Shown piece by piece: positions 1-6,679 of a stretch of 9,270 bases of DNA. Each line of letters opens with the position of its first letter. The stretch's first letter is position 1. Both the position numbers and the translations under genes were made by a program. The notes beneath the pieces are model-generated. The model worked only from the letters and a program-made list of their open reading frames with translations, did no database searches and was not told where the DNA came from. The stretch comes from Candidatus Eiseniibacteriota bacterium (lineage in GTDB: Bacteria; Arandabacterota; Arandabacteria; JAGLYR01): NCBI GenBank assembly GCA_023132135.1, contig JAGLYR010000038.1, positions 1 through 9,270 on the forward strand, in the 5' to 3' direction.

Positions 1-19
1 CCACCGGGTCGCCCCTACG
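1..19 (-). repeat. GTAGGGGCGACCC-type repeat, left copy (cut by the window edge)
   Basis: CCACCGGGTCGCCCCTACG here is the exact reverse complement (19 of 19) of positions 6913-6931, and the match stops abruptly on the inner side. The complete copy on the right forms a 9-bp hairpin; here the second arm would lie to the left of the window. Read on the minus strand it lies about 80 nt beyond the stop of the FBP aldolase/phosphatase gene, so both copies have the same orientation relative to the gene upstream of them. This fits a dispersed palindromic repeat that may act as a transcription end, which is inference. Confidence 0.75.
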
Positions 20-33
20 ATGTTCTTTTCCTT

Positions 34-68
34 GCACGGGGCACGTAGCACGAGGCACGAAGCACGTC
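34..68. repeat. Heptanucleotide tandem repeat GCACGNN, five units
   Basis: Five consecutive 7-nt units share GCACG and vary in the last two bases (GG, TA, AG, AA, TC). The array lies between the left-edge repeat and the stop of the minus-strand FBP gene. It is one of three unrelated repeat sequences in this window with the same 7-nt period; the others are at 4783-4816 and 6974-7075. Short heptameric tandem repeats in spacers are known as STRR sequences in filamentous cyanobacteria. No function is evident here. The 11-mer GACCAGGGACT at 81-91 also recurs at 4783-4793, inside the second array. Confidence 0.85.
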
Positions 69-101
69 TTTGATGCCCTGGACCAGGGACTGCTTTTCCT
101 T

Positions 102-1250
102 CTAGTCTTGGAGTTTCTTGAACCGCCCCTCCAGTTTATTCTTCACCTGCGGCAGCGTTGTGTACTCCATTTCCGACAGCGGGAGACGGTGTGGCTCGAA
201 TGGGCCATGGCGTCGCATGTACTCGGCGATTTCGTTGGCTTTCTGGCGCGTGAGGTCGAAGCTGGGATCGCCGAAGAAGTCGACGGGTCCTTCGAGACTG
301 CCGTTGTTCAGCTGGAATCCGTGGGCGATTACCCTTGGGGGCCCGTCGAAGCGCGTTGGCTGCGCATCCTTGGAGGACACCGGCATCAACGGTCCATGGT
401 GGGATCCCCTCATCCAACCCTCAACCAGGTGGGGGAATGCAAAGCCCTCGAGCGCTTCACCAACGGCCGGGAAACCGGATTGAGTCCGGATGATGAGGAC
501 CGGATCGTCCTTCCCGACGTACCGCCCCGCCATCAGGTTCAGCCTCTGGGTAGAGGCAGTGGCCCCAATCTCGCCATCGCTTTTCCGATACACCGAATGG
601 ACCATGTATCTCGAGGGAGCTCCAAGGAAGACCAGAAGGTCGTACATCTCCTCGGGGCAGCTGAGCCGGACCTCGGTGTTCTCCAATACATCCAGCACGA
701 GAAAAGTGAAGCCCCCGTGCATGCTGGGATCAATCACGAGCCCGGCGGTGTTGAAAGGATCGCCGAAGATACGGAACAGGGGCAGGTTGTAGGCGCCGGG
801 CGAGGTTTTGTCCGCCATGAAGATGATGACGGGCTCACTCTTGCGTTCCACGAAGGACATCTCCGCGCATCCGGGCCCGAGTCCCTTGATATTCCCACTG
901 AAGGAATCCGCCAGCATATCCTGGCCGGCGGCGTAGAGCTTCAGTTGCTGTGCTTTCCTGGTCCCCGCCATGAAGATGTCCCACGCCATCTTGTGGATTT
1001 CCTCGCTCTCCACGCCCTCCCGGTGGGTCATGATGAGCTCCAGATCATCCCCGCAGTGGGCTACGCGGAAGTCCACCAACAGCTTCGATTTCTTGGCCGT
1101 CTGGAGACCGCGTTCCGCCACCTTCATCAGCGCCGGATGCATGGTGGCGTGTCCGACAAAGCCGCCCACGTCCGCCTTGATGACGGAAAGGGTGATCTCC
1201 TTCTCTTTCGGTTTGGTTCCTGACTTCGCCTTGCGCTTCGATTGCGGCAT
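102..1250 (-). CDS. fbp: Fructose-1,6-bisphosphate aldolase/phosphatase (bifunctional, type V FBPase)
   Basis: A 382-residue protein of the archaeal-type bifunctional enzyme family. It condenses dihydroxyacetone phosphate and glyceraldehyde 3-phosphate to fructose 1,6-bisphosphate and then dephosphorylates it to fructose 6-phosphate, making gluconeogenesis one-way. Seen: Mg-binding and active-site residues D27 and H34 (ADVGGFVGH), D68-D69 (CGDD), Q110, D147 and D248-D249. The Schiff-base lysine is K247 in RYVGKDDP, with Y244 three residues before it, and the late Y363 is in MEYTTLP. These keep a near-constant offset of 15-16 from the archaeal numbering I recall (K232, Y229, Y348), so both activities should be intact. 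The basic N-terminal extension of about 16 residues is the only addition. The start is supported by AAGGAG seven bases upstream. It is divergent from purN with its own promoter (1299-1327). It is often the only FBPase in autotrophic or thermophilic archaea and deep-branching bacteria. Product assignment is nearly certain. Confidence 0.96.
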   Translation of the reverse strand: MPQSKRKAKSGTKPKEKEITLSVIKADVGGFVGHATMHPALMKVAERGLQTAKKSKLLVDFRVAHCGDDLELIMTHREGVESEEIHKMAWDIFMAGTRKAQQLKLYAAGQDMLADSFSGNIKGLGPGCAEMSFVERKSEPVIIFMADKTSPGAYNLPLFRIFGDPFNTAGLVIDPSMHGGFTFLVLDVLENTEVRLSCPEEMYDLLVFLGAPSRYMVHSVYRKSDGEIGATASTQRLNLMAGRYVGKDDPVLIIRTQSGFPAVGEALEGFAFPHLVEGWMRGSHHGPLMPVSSKDAQPTRFDGPPRVIAHGFQLNNGSLEGPVDFFGDPSFDLTRQKANEIAEYMRRHGPFEPHRLPLSEMEYTTLPQVKNKLEGRFKKLQD

Positions 1251-1298
1251 GAGGTTTCTCCTTTATGGGGATGCCCTGAGTATGCCAACGATGGGCAG

Positions 1299-1327
1299 AC
1301 GATACCAAGACGGGGAAATCCGGTCAA
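1299..1327 (-). promoter_or_regulatory. Predicted sigma70-type promoter of the FBP aldolase/phosphatase gene
   Basis: Read on the minus strand: -35 TTGACC (1327-1322), a spacer of exactly 17 bases, then -10 TATCGT (1304-1299) preceded by TGG, which makes an extended -10. The -35 matches the consensus in 5 of 6 positions and the -10 in 4 of 6. A start near 1291 would leave a leader of about 40 nt ending in the AAGGAG ribosome site. Its mirror image lies at 1359-1388. Confidence 0.6.
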
Positions 1328-1335
1328 CAACTGAC

Positions 1336-1352
1336 TGCGCGCACGCGCGCAT
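1336..1352. promoter_or_regulatory. Alternating pyrimidine-purine dyad between two divergent promoters
   Basis: Seventeen bases alternate strictly between pyrimidine and purine (TGCGCGCACGCGCGCAT), the classic composition for Z-DNA. The core is a dyad TGCGCG-CACG-CGCGCA centred at 1343.5. The inverted pair of extended -10 sequences (ACGATACCA at 1299-1307 and TGGTATCGT at 1380-1388) is centred on the same half-base. The position between the two -35 boxes suits an operator or a supercoiling-sensitive element serving both the FBP gene and purN. No known operator consensus is recognised. Confidence 0.4.
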
Positions 1353-1358
1353 TTGGGA

Positions 1359-1388
1359 TTGACGTGAAAGAGCTCGTGCTGGTATCGT
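1359..1388 (+). promoter_or_regulatory. Predicted sigma70-type promoter of the purN-purC-purH cluster
   Basis: -35 TTGACG (1359-1364), an 18-base spacer, then extended -10 TGG-TATCGT (-10 at 1383-1388). The -10 and its TGG extension are identical to those of the divergent FBP promoter. Transcription would begin near 1395, giving a purN leader of about 115 nt that contains the hairpin at 1457-1487. A weaker alternative, TTGCGG (1453-1458) with TAGAAG (1477-1482), was noted but fits less well. Confidence 0.5.
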
Positions 1389-1456
1389 ACGCCGCGTAGG
1401 ACAGAGAGTCGAACGGACTTAACAGTGTACTTCATGTAACAGTGGAATACCGTTGC

Positions 1457-1487
1457 GGTGCCGATAGATAGCAATCTAGAAGGCGCC
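1457..1487 (+). promoter_or_regulatory. Two-tier stem-loop in the purN leader
   Basis: Outer stem GGTGCC (1457-1462) pairs with GGCGCC (1482-1487), with one G-U pair. An internal loop of GA opposite GAA could form tandem sheared G-A pairs. The inner stem TAGAT (1465-1469) pairs with ATCTA (1474-1478), closed by the tetraloop AGCA. It ends 23 bases before the first purN ATG and is not followed by a T run, so it does not look like a terminator. I do not recognise a known purine riboswitch. It may affect translation or mRNA stability, or be chance. Confidence 0.35.
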
Positions 1488-1510
1488 ACCAACGGCAGGG
1501 CTCGGGAGAG

Positions 1511-2176
1511 ATGATGGCCGGACCACTGGCATTGGGGATTCTGGTCTCCGGTCGAGGATCCAACATGGAGGCGGTGCTCGACGCCATCGGGGCCGGGCAG
1601 CTCGATGCCGAGGTCCGGGTGGTCCTGAGTGATGTGGAAAGCGCGCCCGCCCTGAGAACCGCGCTGTCCCGCGGTGTTCCAGCGCTGCACATTCCCACAG
1701 GCAAATACCGGACTCGCCTCAGCGACGAGGCCGAGAAGGAGTGGGTCCGGGTCCTCAGGGAGCACGGAGTTGAGGTCATTGCCTTGGCCGGTTTCATGAG
1801 GATGATCCACGAGACGATCCTCTCAGCATTTGCCGGCCGGATTGTCAACATCCATCCCGCTCTCCTGCCGGCTTTCCCTGGACTCCATGGACAGAGGCAA
1901 GCCCTGGACTACGGGGCAAAGGTGGCCGGTTGTACCGTCCATTTCGTGAACGAGGGCATGGACACCGGACCCATAATCGGGCAGCGTGTGGTCCGGGTCG
2001 AAGCAGATGACACGGAGCAGTCCCTCTCGGCCAGGATTCTGGAGCAGGAACACGAGCTGTATCCGGAATGCCTCCAACTTCTGGCTGAAGGGAGACTCCG
2101 TATCGATGGCAGAAGAGTTCGCATCCTGAGTGCGCAGGATGCATTGAGGAAGGAATGCAATGACCCGAGTGGTTGA
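1511..2176 (+). CDS. purN: Phosphoribosylglycinamide formyltransferase (GAR transformylase)
   Basis: A 221-residue cytosolic enzyme that moves the formyl group of 10-formyl-tetrahydrofolate to glycinamide ribonucleotide, the third step of de novo purine synthesis. Seen: a Rossmann-type N-terminus with the phosphate-binding loop SGRGSN (13-18), AGFMRM in the middle, and the catalytic triad N113, H115 and D151 in NIHPALLP and NEGMDTGPI. These match E. coli N106, H108 and D144 with a constant offset of 7. Length is normal (E. coli about 212). Two tandem ATGs (1511 and 1514) are possible starts. GGGAG at 1504-1508 is only 2 bases from the first and 5 from the second, so the second may be the real one. 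It is first gene of the cluster and overlaps purC by 17 bases in another frame, which suggests translational coupling. Confidence 0.97.
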   Translation: MMAGPLALGILVSGRGSNMEAVLDAIGAGQLDAEVRVVLSDVESAPALRTALSRGVPALHIPTGKYRTRLSDEAEKEWVRVLREHGVEVIALAGFMRMIHETILSAFAGRIVNIHPALLPAFPGLHGQRQALDYGAKVAGCTVHFVNEGMDTGPIIGQRVVRVEADDTEQSLSARILEQEHELYPECLQLLAEGRLRIDGRRVRILSAQDALRKECNDPSG

Positions 2177-3050
2177 TGAAACCCGCCTTACGCAGGTCCC
2201 GCTTCTCCGTCGGGGCAAGGTACGAGACATCTACGATCTCGGGAACCAGTTACTTCTGGTTGCGACGGACCGCGTGAGTGCTTTCGACGTGGTGCTGCCG
2301 ACTCCGATTCCGGACAAGGGTTGCGTCCTGACGCAGCTGTCGGAGTTCTGGTTCGGTATGACGACGGGCATTCTTGCGAATCACATGATCTCAACCAACA
2401 CGTCGGATTTCCCGCCGGAACTCCAGCCTGAGGCGGAGACCCTGGAAGGGCGGTCCACGCTTGTCAAGAAGACCCGTCCCATAGAGGTCGAATGTGTGGT
2501 GAGGGGCTGCATCTGTGGCTCCGCGTGGAAAGAGTACAGGGACGGAGGAACGGTGGCGGGAGAGCCTTTCCCGCCCGGTCTGGTGGAGTTCGGATTGTTT
2601 CCGGAGGTGGTCTTCACCCCGGCGGTCAAGCGACACGAGGGGCACGACGAGAATATCTCCTTCGCAGAGCTCATAGACACAGTCGGGCCGGATCTGGCGG
2701 AGCGCCTGAAGAATCTGAGCGTCGCCATCTACGAACTGGGGCGGGCACACGCGGGGCAGGCGGGATTCATTCTCGCCGATGCCAAGTTCGAGTTCGGATG
2801 GGACGGGGACGAGCTGATTCTGATCGACGAGGTACTGACACCGGATTCATCCCGGTACTGGGTGGCGGAAACATGGGTGCCCGGCAAGCCGCCGGATTCG
2901 GCGGACAAACAGCTGGTGCGCGACTACCTGACGTCTATTGGTTGGGATGGGACACCGCCTGTTCCGGTTCTTCCCGGCGATCTGGTTGATCTGGTCCGCT
3001 CACGCTACCGGGAAATCTATCGCAGGCTGGTGGGCAGTGAGCTGCCGTGA
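2160..3050 (+). CDS. purC: Phosphoribosylaminoimidazole-succinocarboxamide synthase (SAICAR synthetase)
   Basis: A 296-residue ATP-grasp-like enzyme that joins CAIR and aspartate to give SAICAR, using ATP. Seen: GKVRDIYD (19-26) and DRVSAFD for nucleotide binding, the family signature around PIEVECVVRG, EGHDEN (160-165), ILADAKFEFG, and the metal and nucleotide site IDEVLTPDSSRYW beginning at I222 (D223, E224). It belongs to the long form like yeast Ade1 (about 300 residues) rather than the short form of about 237 in E. coli. The start ATG sits inside the end of purN and is preceded by AGGAAGGA (2148-2155 region) at good spacing, so the overlap is genuine. The protein is complete. purH begins 33 bases after its stop, so purN, purC and purH are probably one transcript. 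Confidence 0.98.
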   Translation: MTRVVDETRLTQVPLLRRGKVRDIYDLGNQLLLVATDRVSAFDVVLPTPIPDKGCVLTQLSEFWFGMTTGILANHMISTNTSDFPPELQPEAETLEGRSTLVKKTRPIEVECVVRGCICGSAWKEYRDGGTVAGEPFPPGLVEFGLFPEVVFTPAVKRHEGHDENISFAELIDTVGPDLAERLKNLSVAIYELGRAHAGQAGFILADAKFEFGWDGDELILIDEVLTPDSSRYWVAETWVPGKPPDSADKQLVRDYLTSIGWDGTPPVPVLPGDLVDLVRSRYREIYRRLVGSELP

Positions 3051-3083
3051 AACAATATCCGGACACGGAAGGGAGATAGGTGA

Positions 3084-4694
3084 ATGGGACCTGCTTCTGT
3101 CAGGCAGAACCAAAAGGGCGCGGACCCGTCGAAGTCCGGCCTCCGGAAGGTGGAGGTTGCCCTTTTGAGCGCGTACCACAAGGAGGGTCTCGTTGAATTC
3201 GCCCGTGGACTGGAGCGGCTGGGAGTGAGGATCCTCTCGTCGGGCGGATCCGCCGCCGCGCTCCGCGAGCGCGGAATCCCGGTAGAAGAGGTCTCCGACT
3301 ACACCGGCTGGCCGGAGATGTTGGGGGGGAGGGTCAAGACGCTGCATCCCAAAGTGCATGCCGGGGTCCTGGCGCGGCGGGATGACGCCGGGCAGATGGA
3401 CGAGCTCGCCTCAGCCGGGATTCTGCCCATCGATCTTGTGGCCATTGATCCCTACCCTTTTGAAGAAATCGCGGCTTCGAGCGATTCGCGTTCCAGAGCG
3501 GTGGAGGGGATTGACATCGGCGGGCCCGCGCTCTTGAGAGCTGCGGCCAAGAACCACGAGTTCGTGGTCGTGATCCCGGGCCGCGCGCTCTACGGCGATG
3601 TCCTCGATGTTCTGGAAGCAAACGATGGGGCAACGGATCTGGATTGCCGCCGCCGTTGGGCCGCGGACGCTTTTGATCTGGTGTCGCGCTACGATGCGAA
3701 GATCTCCTCCTTTCTCGGGTCGGATGAGGAAAAAGAGTTCCCTTCACGGCTACCGGCGGATTTGCGTCTGACGCGTGTTTTCCGCTACGGCGAGAATCCT
3801 CACCAGCGGGCCGCCCTCTACCGGGAGGAGGGCGCGCCGGAGGGTACAGCGGTCGGCGCGCGCCAGATCCAGGGGAAAGCGATCTCTTTCAACAACATGG
3901 TGGATCTGGATGCAGCCGTGAGACTGGCGGCGAGTCTTGACCGTCCGGGGGCGGCCGTTATCAAGCATGCCAACCCCTGTGGGGTGGCCGTTGACGATGT
4001 GCTCCGCGACGCTTTTGTCCGGGCAAGGCGGACCGATGAGAAGTCGGCTTTCGGCGGCGTGATCGCAGTCAATCGTCCTCTGGATGGAGAGACGGCAGCG
4101 GCCATCGTCGAGTTCTTCGTGGAGGCTGTGATCGCTCCCGAGGTTACGGAGGAGGCTCGGGAGATCCTGGCCCGGAAAAAGAAGCTGGTGGTCCTCGAGG
4201 CGGGAGATCTCCTCCGGCAATCTCCAGGCTCGCTGGAAATCCGTTCTGTCTGGGGCGGTGTCGTGGCACAGGAATGGGACCCAGGCAATTTCTCCTGGGA
4301 CGACGTCCAGGTTGTGACGGACCGGAAACCGACGGACGAAGAGATCGAGAAAATGACGTTCGGGTGGCGAGTGGTCCGGTTTGTCCGCTCCAACGCCATT
4401 GTCTTTGCCGATGCCAGGGCTACGACAGGGATCGGCGCCGGCCAGATGAGCCGCGTGGACTCCGTGCGCCTGGCCATCCGGAAAGCCCGGGAGGCCGGCC
4501 TGGAGATGACTGGATTGGCTATGGCCTCCGACGGGTTTTTCCCGTTCCCGGATTCTCTGGAAGTCGCGTCCGAAGTGGGAGTCCAGGCCGTGATCCAGCC
4601 CGGCGGTTCCATCCGGGATCAAAAGGTAGTCGATCGGGCCAACGAGCTCGGAATGACGATGGCCATGACCGGCTGTCGGCATTTCAAACATTAA
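3084..4694 (+). CDS. purH: Bifunctional AICAR transformylase / IMP cyclohydrolase
   Basis: A 536-residue enzyme for the last two steps to IMP: formylation of AICAR with 10-formyl-tetrahydrofolate, then ring closure. The N-terminal cyclohydrolase (MGS-like) domain shows SSGGSAAAL, GGRVKTLHPKVH (K85 to H92) and AAAKNH with K156, the likely equivalent of human K137. The C-terminal transformylase domain shows ISFNNMVDLDAA, KHANPCG with catalytic K294-H295 (human K266-H267), SAFGGV, GAGQMSRVDS and SDGFFPFPDS. It ends in the usual HFKH, so it is full length. About 20 extra residues precede the usual start of the family at VEVALLSAYHKEG. GGGAG (3071-3075) supports the ATG at 3084. Third gene of the cluster; it shares its folate cofactor with purN. 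A run of seven G at 3323-3329 lies in frame with no sign of a shift. Confidence 0.98.
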   Translation: MGPASVRQNQKGADPSKSGLRKVEVALLSAYHKEGLVEFARGLERLGVRILSSGGSAAALRERGIPVEEVSDYTGWPEMLGGRVKTLHPKVHAGVLARRDDAGQMDELASAGILPIDLVAIDPYPFEEIAASSDSRSRAVEGIDIGGPALLRAAAKNHEFVVVIPGRALYGDVLDVLEANDGATDLDCRRRWAADAFDLVSRYDAKISSFLGSDEEKEFPSRLPADLRLTRVFRYGENPHQRAALYREEGAPEGTAVGARQIQGKAISFNNMVDLDAAVRLAASLDRPGAAVIKHANPCGVAVDDVLRDAFVRARRTDEKSAFGGVIAVNRPLDGETAAAIVEFFVEAVIAPEVTEEAREILARKKKLVVLEAGDLLRQSPGSLEIRSVWGGVVAQEWDPGNFSWDDVQVVTDRKPTDEEIEKMTFGWRVVRFVRSNAIVFADARATTGIGAGQMSRVDSVRLAIRKAREAGLEMTGLAMASDGFFPFPDSLEVASEVGVQAVIQPGGSIRDQKVVDRANELGMTMAMTGCRHFKH

Positions 4695-4695
4695 C

Positions 4696-4724
4696 CAGCC
4701 TGGGTTATTCATGAATCCCTGCTG
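4696..4724 (+). repeat. Palindromic ATTCATGAAT repeat, copy 1 (hairpin just after purH)
   Basis: Positions 4697-4718 match the reverse complement of 7110-7131 in 21 of 22 bases, so this is a dispersed repeat. It folds imperfectly: CAGC with GCTG outside, GGG with CCC, then ATT-CATG-AAT with a TT bulge. It starts one base after the purH stop codon, so it could stabilise or end the purH transcript, though no T run follows. The second copy is a perfect palindrome. Confidence 0.75.
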
Positions 4725-4782
4725 CGAGGATCTCAGGATGTGCCTGGACTGCGCCCTGCCGCCGATTTCGATCCTCACCGGT

Positions 4783-4816
4783 GACCAGGGACTACGGACT
4801 AGGGACTAGGGACTAT
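4783..4816. repeat. Heptanucleotide tandem repeat GACTAGG, about five units
   Basis: Units of 7 nt starting at 4783, 4790, 4797, 4804 and 4811 follow GACTAGG with small changes (GACCAGG, GACTACG, GACTAGG twice, then a partial GACTA). The array occupies the spacer between purH and guaA, ending about 40 nt before the guaA start. The rest of the 161-nt spacer shows only copy 1 of the ATTCATGAAT repeat and the guaA ribosome site. No convincing guaA promoter was found, so guaA may be read from the purN promoter. Confidence 0.85.
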
Positions 4817-4855
4817 ATCCTGTCCTTTCCTTAATACTGGAGGTAGCTGCCGACC

Positions 4856-6382
4856 ATGATCGCTGTTCTTGACTTCGGTTCCCAGTACACGCAGCTCATT
4901 GCACGTCGGATCCGCCAGATGGGCGTCTTGGGGGAGATCTTCCCATGTGATGTCTCGCCGGTTCGTCTCAAGGACAAGCATGCGAGTGGCGTCATTCTGT
5001 CCGGCGGTCCGGCCAGTGTCTACGCTCCAGGAGCTCCGGACCTGAACCCCGAACTGCTGGATATAGGATTCCCGGTTTTGGGGATCTGCTATGGAATGCA
5101 GATCATGGCCAAGACACTGGGTGGGGTGGTGAAGTCATCTGGACAGGCGGAATACGGACCAGCGGAGGTCGATCTCGAGACCTCGGAGTTGCTGTTCCGG
5201 AATCTGGGCAGGCGGCAGTCCGTATGGATGAGTCATGGGGACCGGGTGGATGCGCTTCCCGAGGGTTTCACGTCCATCGGTTTCAGCAGTTCCAGTCCCG
5301 TGGCAGCCATGGCCAACGCGGGGCGGCGCTGGTACGGCGTTCAGTTTCACCCGGAAGTGAGCCACACGCCGGCGGGGATGGATATTCTCCGTCACTTCGT
5401 GTTCGATATCTGTGGGGCAGAGGCAGATTGGGACATCGGGCAGTTCGCGGACCAGGTCGTGCAGGAAATCAGTTCGCGGGTCGGCGATGGCAAAGTGATC
5501 ACGGCCGTGAGTGGTGGGGTGGACTCGACAGTGACAGCGGTTCTGATGCAGCGTGCGGTGGGCGACCAGCTGACCTGCATCTTTGTGGACAACGGGTTGC
5601 TCCGGGAGGGGGAGTGGGAAGAGGTCCCTGCCCGGTACAAGGAGCGGATGGGACTCCGCGTTGTTGCCGTGGATGCCCGGGAACGTTTTCTGAAAGCTCT
5701 CGAGGGTGTGACGGATCCGGAGATCAAGCGGAAGCGCATCGGCCGAACCTTCATTGAAATTTTTGAGGAGGAAGCCCGCCGCATGGGGAAGGTGGACTTT
5801 CTCGCTCAGGGCACTTTGTATCCGGACGTCATCGAGAGCATCTCGCAGAGAGGACCCTCCGCCACCATCAAGACTCACCACAACGTGGGTGGGTTACCCG
5901 AGACAATGAAACTGGAATTGATCGAGCCGCTCCGGGAGCTCTTCAAAGACGAAGTCCGGGAACTGGGCAGGGTGCTGGGGATCGATGCGGAGCTCCTGGG
6001 TCGCCACCCCTTCCCTGGGCCGGGTCTGGGAATCCGGGTCATCGGTGAGGTTACAGGGGAGCGGGTGAGGATTCTCCAGCGGGTGGACCGGATTTTCCTG
6101 GAACAGATCCGGAGGGCCGGGATCTACGACGAAATCTGGCAGGCCTTTGCCGTTCTCCTGCCTGTCCGGGCCGTGGGAGTGATGGGTGATGAAAGGACCT
6201 ACGAGGAAGCGGTAGTCCTGAGGGCGGTCACGTCCGAAGATGCAATGACGGCCGACTGGTCCCGGATCCCGGAGGAAATTCTGGCGGAGGTGTCGTCCCG
6301 AATCGTCAACGAGGTTCGCGGAGTGAACAGGGTACTGTATGATCTGAGTTCAAAGCCGCCGGCGACCATCGAGTGGGAATAG
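4856..6382 (+). CDS. guaA: GMP synthase (glutamine-hydrolysing)
   Basis: A 508-residue enzyme that aminates XMP to GMP using ATP and ammonia from glutamine. The class I glutamine amidotransferase domain (about 1-190) has LDFGSQYTQLIARR near the start, ILSGGPASVY, the nucleophile C78 in LGICYGMQ, and H165 and E167 in VQFHPEVSH, completing the triad. The ATP pyrophosphatase domain begins about residue 200 with the PP-loop SGGVDS (219-224), followed by FVDNGLLR and the XMP-binding region. The C-terminal dimerisation domain ends in SSKPPATIEWE, the standard end of the family. The protein is complete with no anomaly. GGAGG at 4839-4843 is 12 bases from the ATG, a long spacing, but no better start exists because homology begins at residue 2. 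It lies 161 nt after purH, same strand. The partner guaB (IMP dehydrogenase) is not in the window. Confidence 0.99.
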   Translation: MIAVLDFGSQYTQLIARRIRQMGVLGEIFPCDVSPVRLKDKHASGVILSGGPASVYAPGAPDLNPELLDIGFPVLGICYGMQIMAKTLGGVVKSSGQAEYGPAEVDLETSELLFRNLGRRQSVWMSHGDRVDALPEGFTSIGFSSSSPVAAMANAGRRWYGVQFHPEVSHTPAGMDILRHFVFDICGAEADWDIGQFADQVVQEISSRVGDGKVITAVSGGVDSTVTAVLMQRAVGDQLTCIFVDNGLLREGEWEEVPARYKERMGLRVVAVDARERFLKALEGVTDPEIKRKRIGRTFIEIFEEEARRMGKVDFLAQGTLYPDVIESISQRGPSATIKTHHNVGGLPETMKLELIEPLRELFKDEVRELGRVLGIDAELLGRHPFPGPGLGIRVIGEVTGERVRILQRVDRIFLEQIRRAGIYDEIWQAFAVLLPVRAVGVMGDERTYEEAVVLRAVTSEDAMTADWSRIPEEILAEVSSRIVNEVRGVNRVLYDLSSKPPATIEWE

Positions 6383-6598
6383 CCGGCGCACTCGGCACCG
6401 GCACTGTCACGAGCCGCGGCTCGGGGCGCGCAAAGCAGGAAACAGCAGGGGGTCATTTGTTCTGGTGAAAAGCGCGGCCCGGAGTTGTGTCTTGGTCTCT
6501 CTTTGTCACTTTCGAGCTTCAGTGGACGGACCCGCGGGCCGATCTTCCGTGTGGTTGAGCCGGGTGGCCGGCTCTCCAATTGGAAAGCGAGAAAGGAG
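6383..6598. other. Spacer between guaA and the cold-shock promoter, no gene seen
   Basis: No credible coding region, tRNA or known RNA was found. Dyads present: GCCGG/CCGGC (6382-6386 with 6398-6402, the first base being the end of the guaA stop), the perfect 12-base palindrome GAGCCGCGGCTC (6411-6422), GAGCCGG-GTGG-CCGGCTC (6557-6574), and immediately after it TCCAATTGGA (6575-6584). None has a T run, so none is a canonical terminator. The last two lie directly upstream of the cold-shock -35 box and could be regulatory or part of the end of the guaA transcript. Confidence 0.5.
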
Positions 6599-6627
6599 TT
6601 GACAGGTTTTGGGGTTCTATCTAGATT
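6599..6627 (+). promoter_or_regulatory. Predicted sigma70 promoter of the cold-shock gene
   Basis: A perfect -35 TTGACA (6599-6604), a 17-base spacer and a -10 TAGATT (6622-6627). A start near 6634 gives a leader of about 45 nt. The -10 region is woven into small palindromes: ATCTAG (6619-6624) pairs with CTAGAT (6640-6645), with TTTCGAAA (6627-6634) between. The best consensus promoter in the window, as expected for an abundant small protein. Confidence 0.7.
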
Positions 6628-6663
6628 TTCGAAAGCTAGCTAGATGTTTACAGTTCGGCCAAG

Positions 6664-6670
6664 AGGAGGT
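6664..6670 (+). promoter_or_regulatory. Strong ribosome binding site fixing the cold-shock start
   Basis: AGGAGGT is a near-perfect anti-16S match and lies nine bases before the ATG at 6680. An in-frame upstream ATG at 6644 has no such site, so the 66-residue product starting MPRGRVKWF is preferred over a 78-residue one. Confidence 0.85.
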
Positions 6671-6679
6671 AATTCGGTA

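Noticed and set aside
34-68. The heptamer arrays as a possible CRISPR
   Set aside because: The units are 7 nt with no spacers, and there are no cas genes in the window.
76-88. CCCTGG-A-CCAGGG palindrome after the FBP stop as its terminator
   Set aside because: The loop is a single base and no T run follows on the minus strand. The GTAGGGGCGACCC repeat further on is the better candidate.
108-1223. A 371-codon open frame on the plus strand covering the whole FBP gene
   Set aside because: It is antisense to a fully recognisable enzyme with intact catalytic residues. Its translation is rich in histidine and arginine and shows no known domain; long mirror frames are common in GC-rich genes.
3323-3329. 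Run of seven G in purH as a phase-variation or frameshift site
   Set aside because: The reading frame passes through intact and codes for conserved MLGGR. A short G run in a GC-rich gene is not enough evidence.
3750-4778. A 342-codon minus-strand frame opposite purH
   Set aside because: It is antisense to conserved purH sequence, with no recognisable domain and no ribosome site of note.
6382-6422. GC-rich dyads after guaA as a rho-independent terminator
   Set aside because: The stems are short and none is followed by T residues.
6644-6679. Upstream ATG giving a 78-residue cold-shock protein
   Set aside because: No ribosome site precedes it, it lies about 10 bases from the predicted transcription start, and the extra 12 residues are outside the family. 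The ATG at 6680 has AGGAGGT at ideal spacing.
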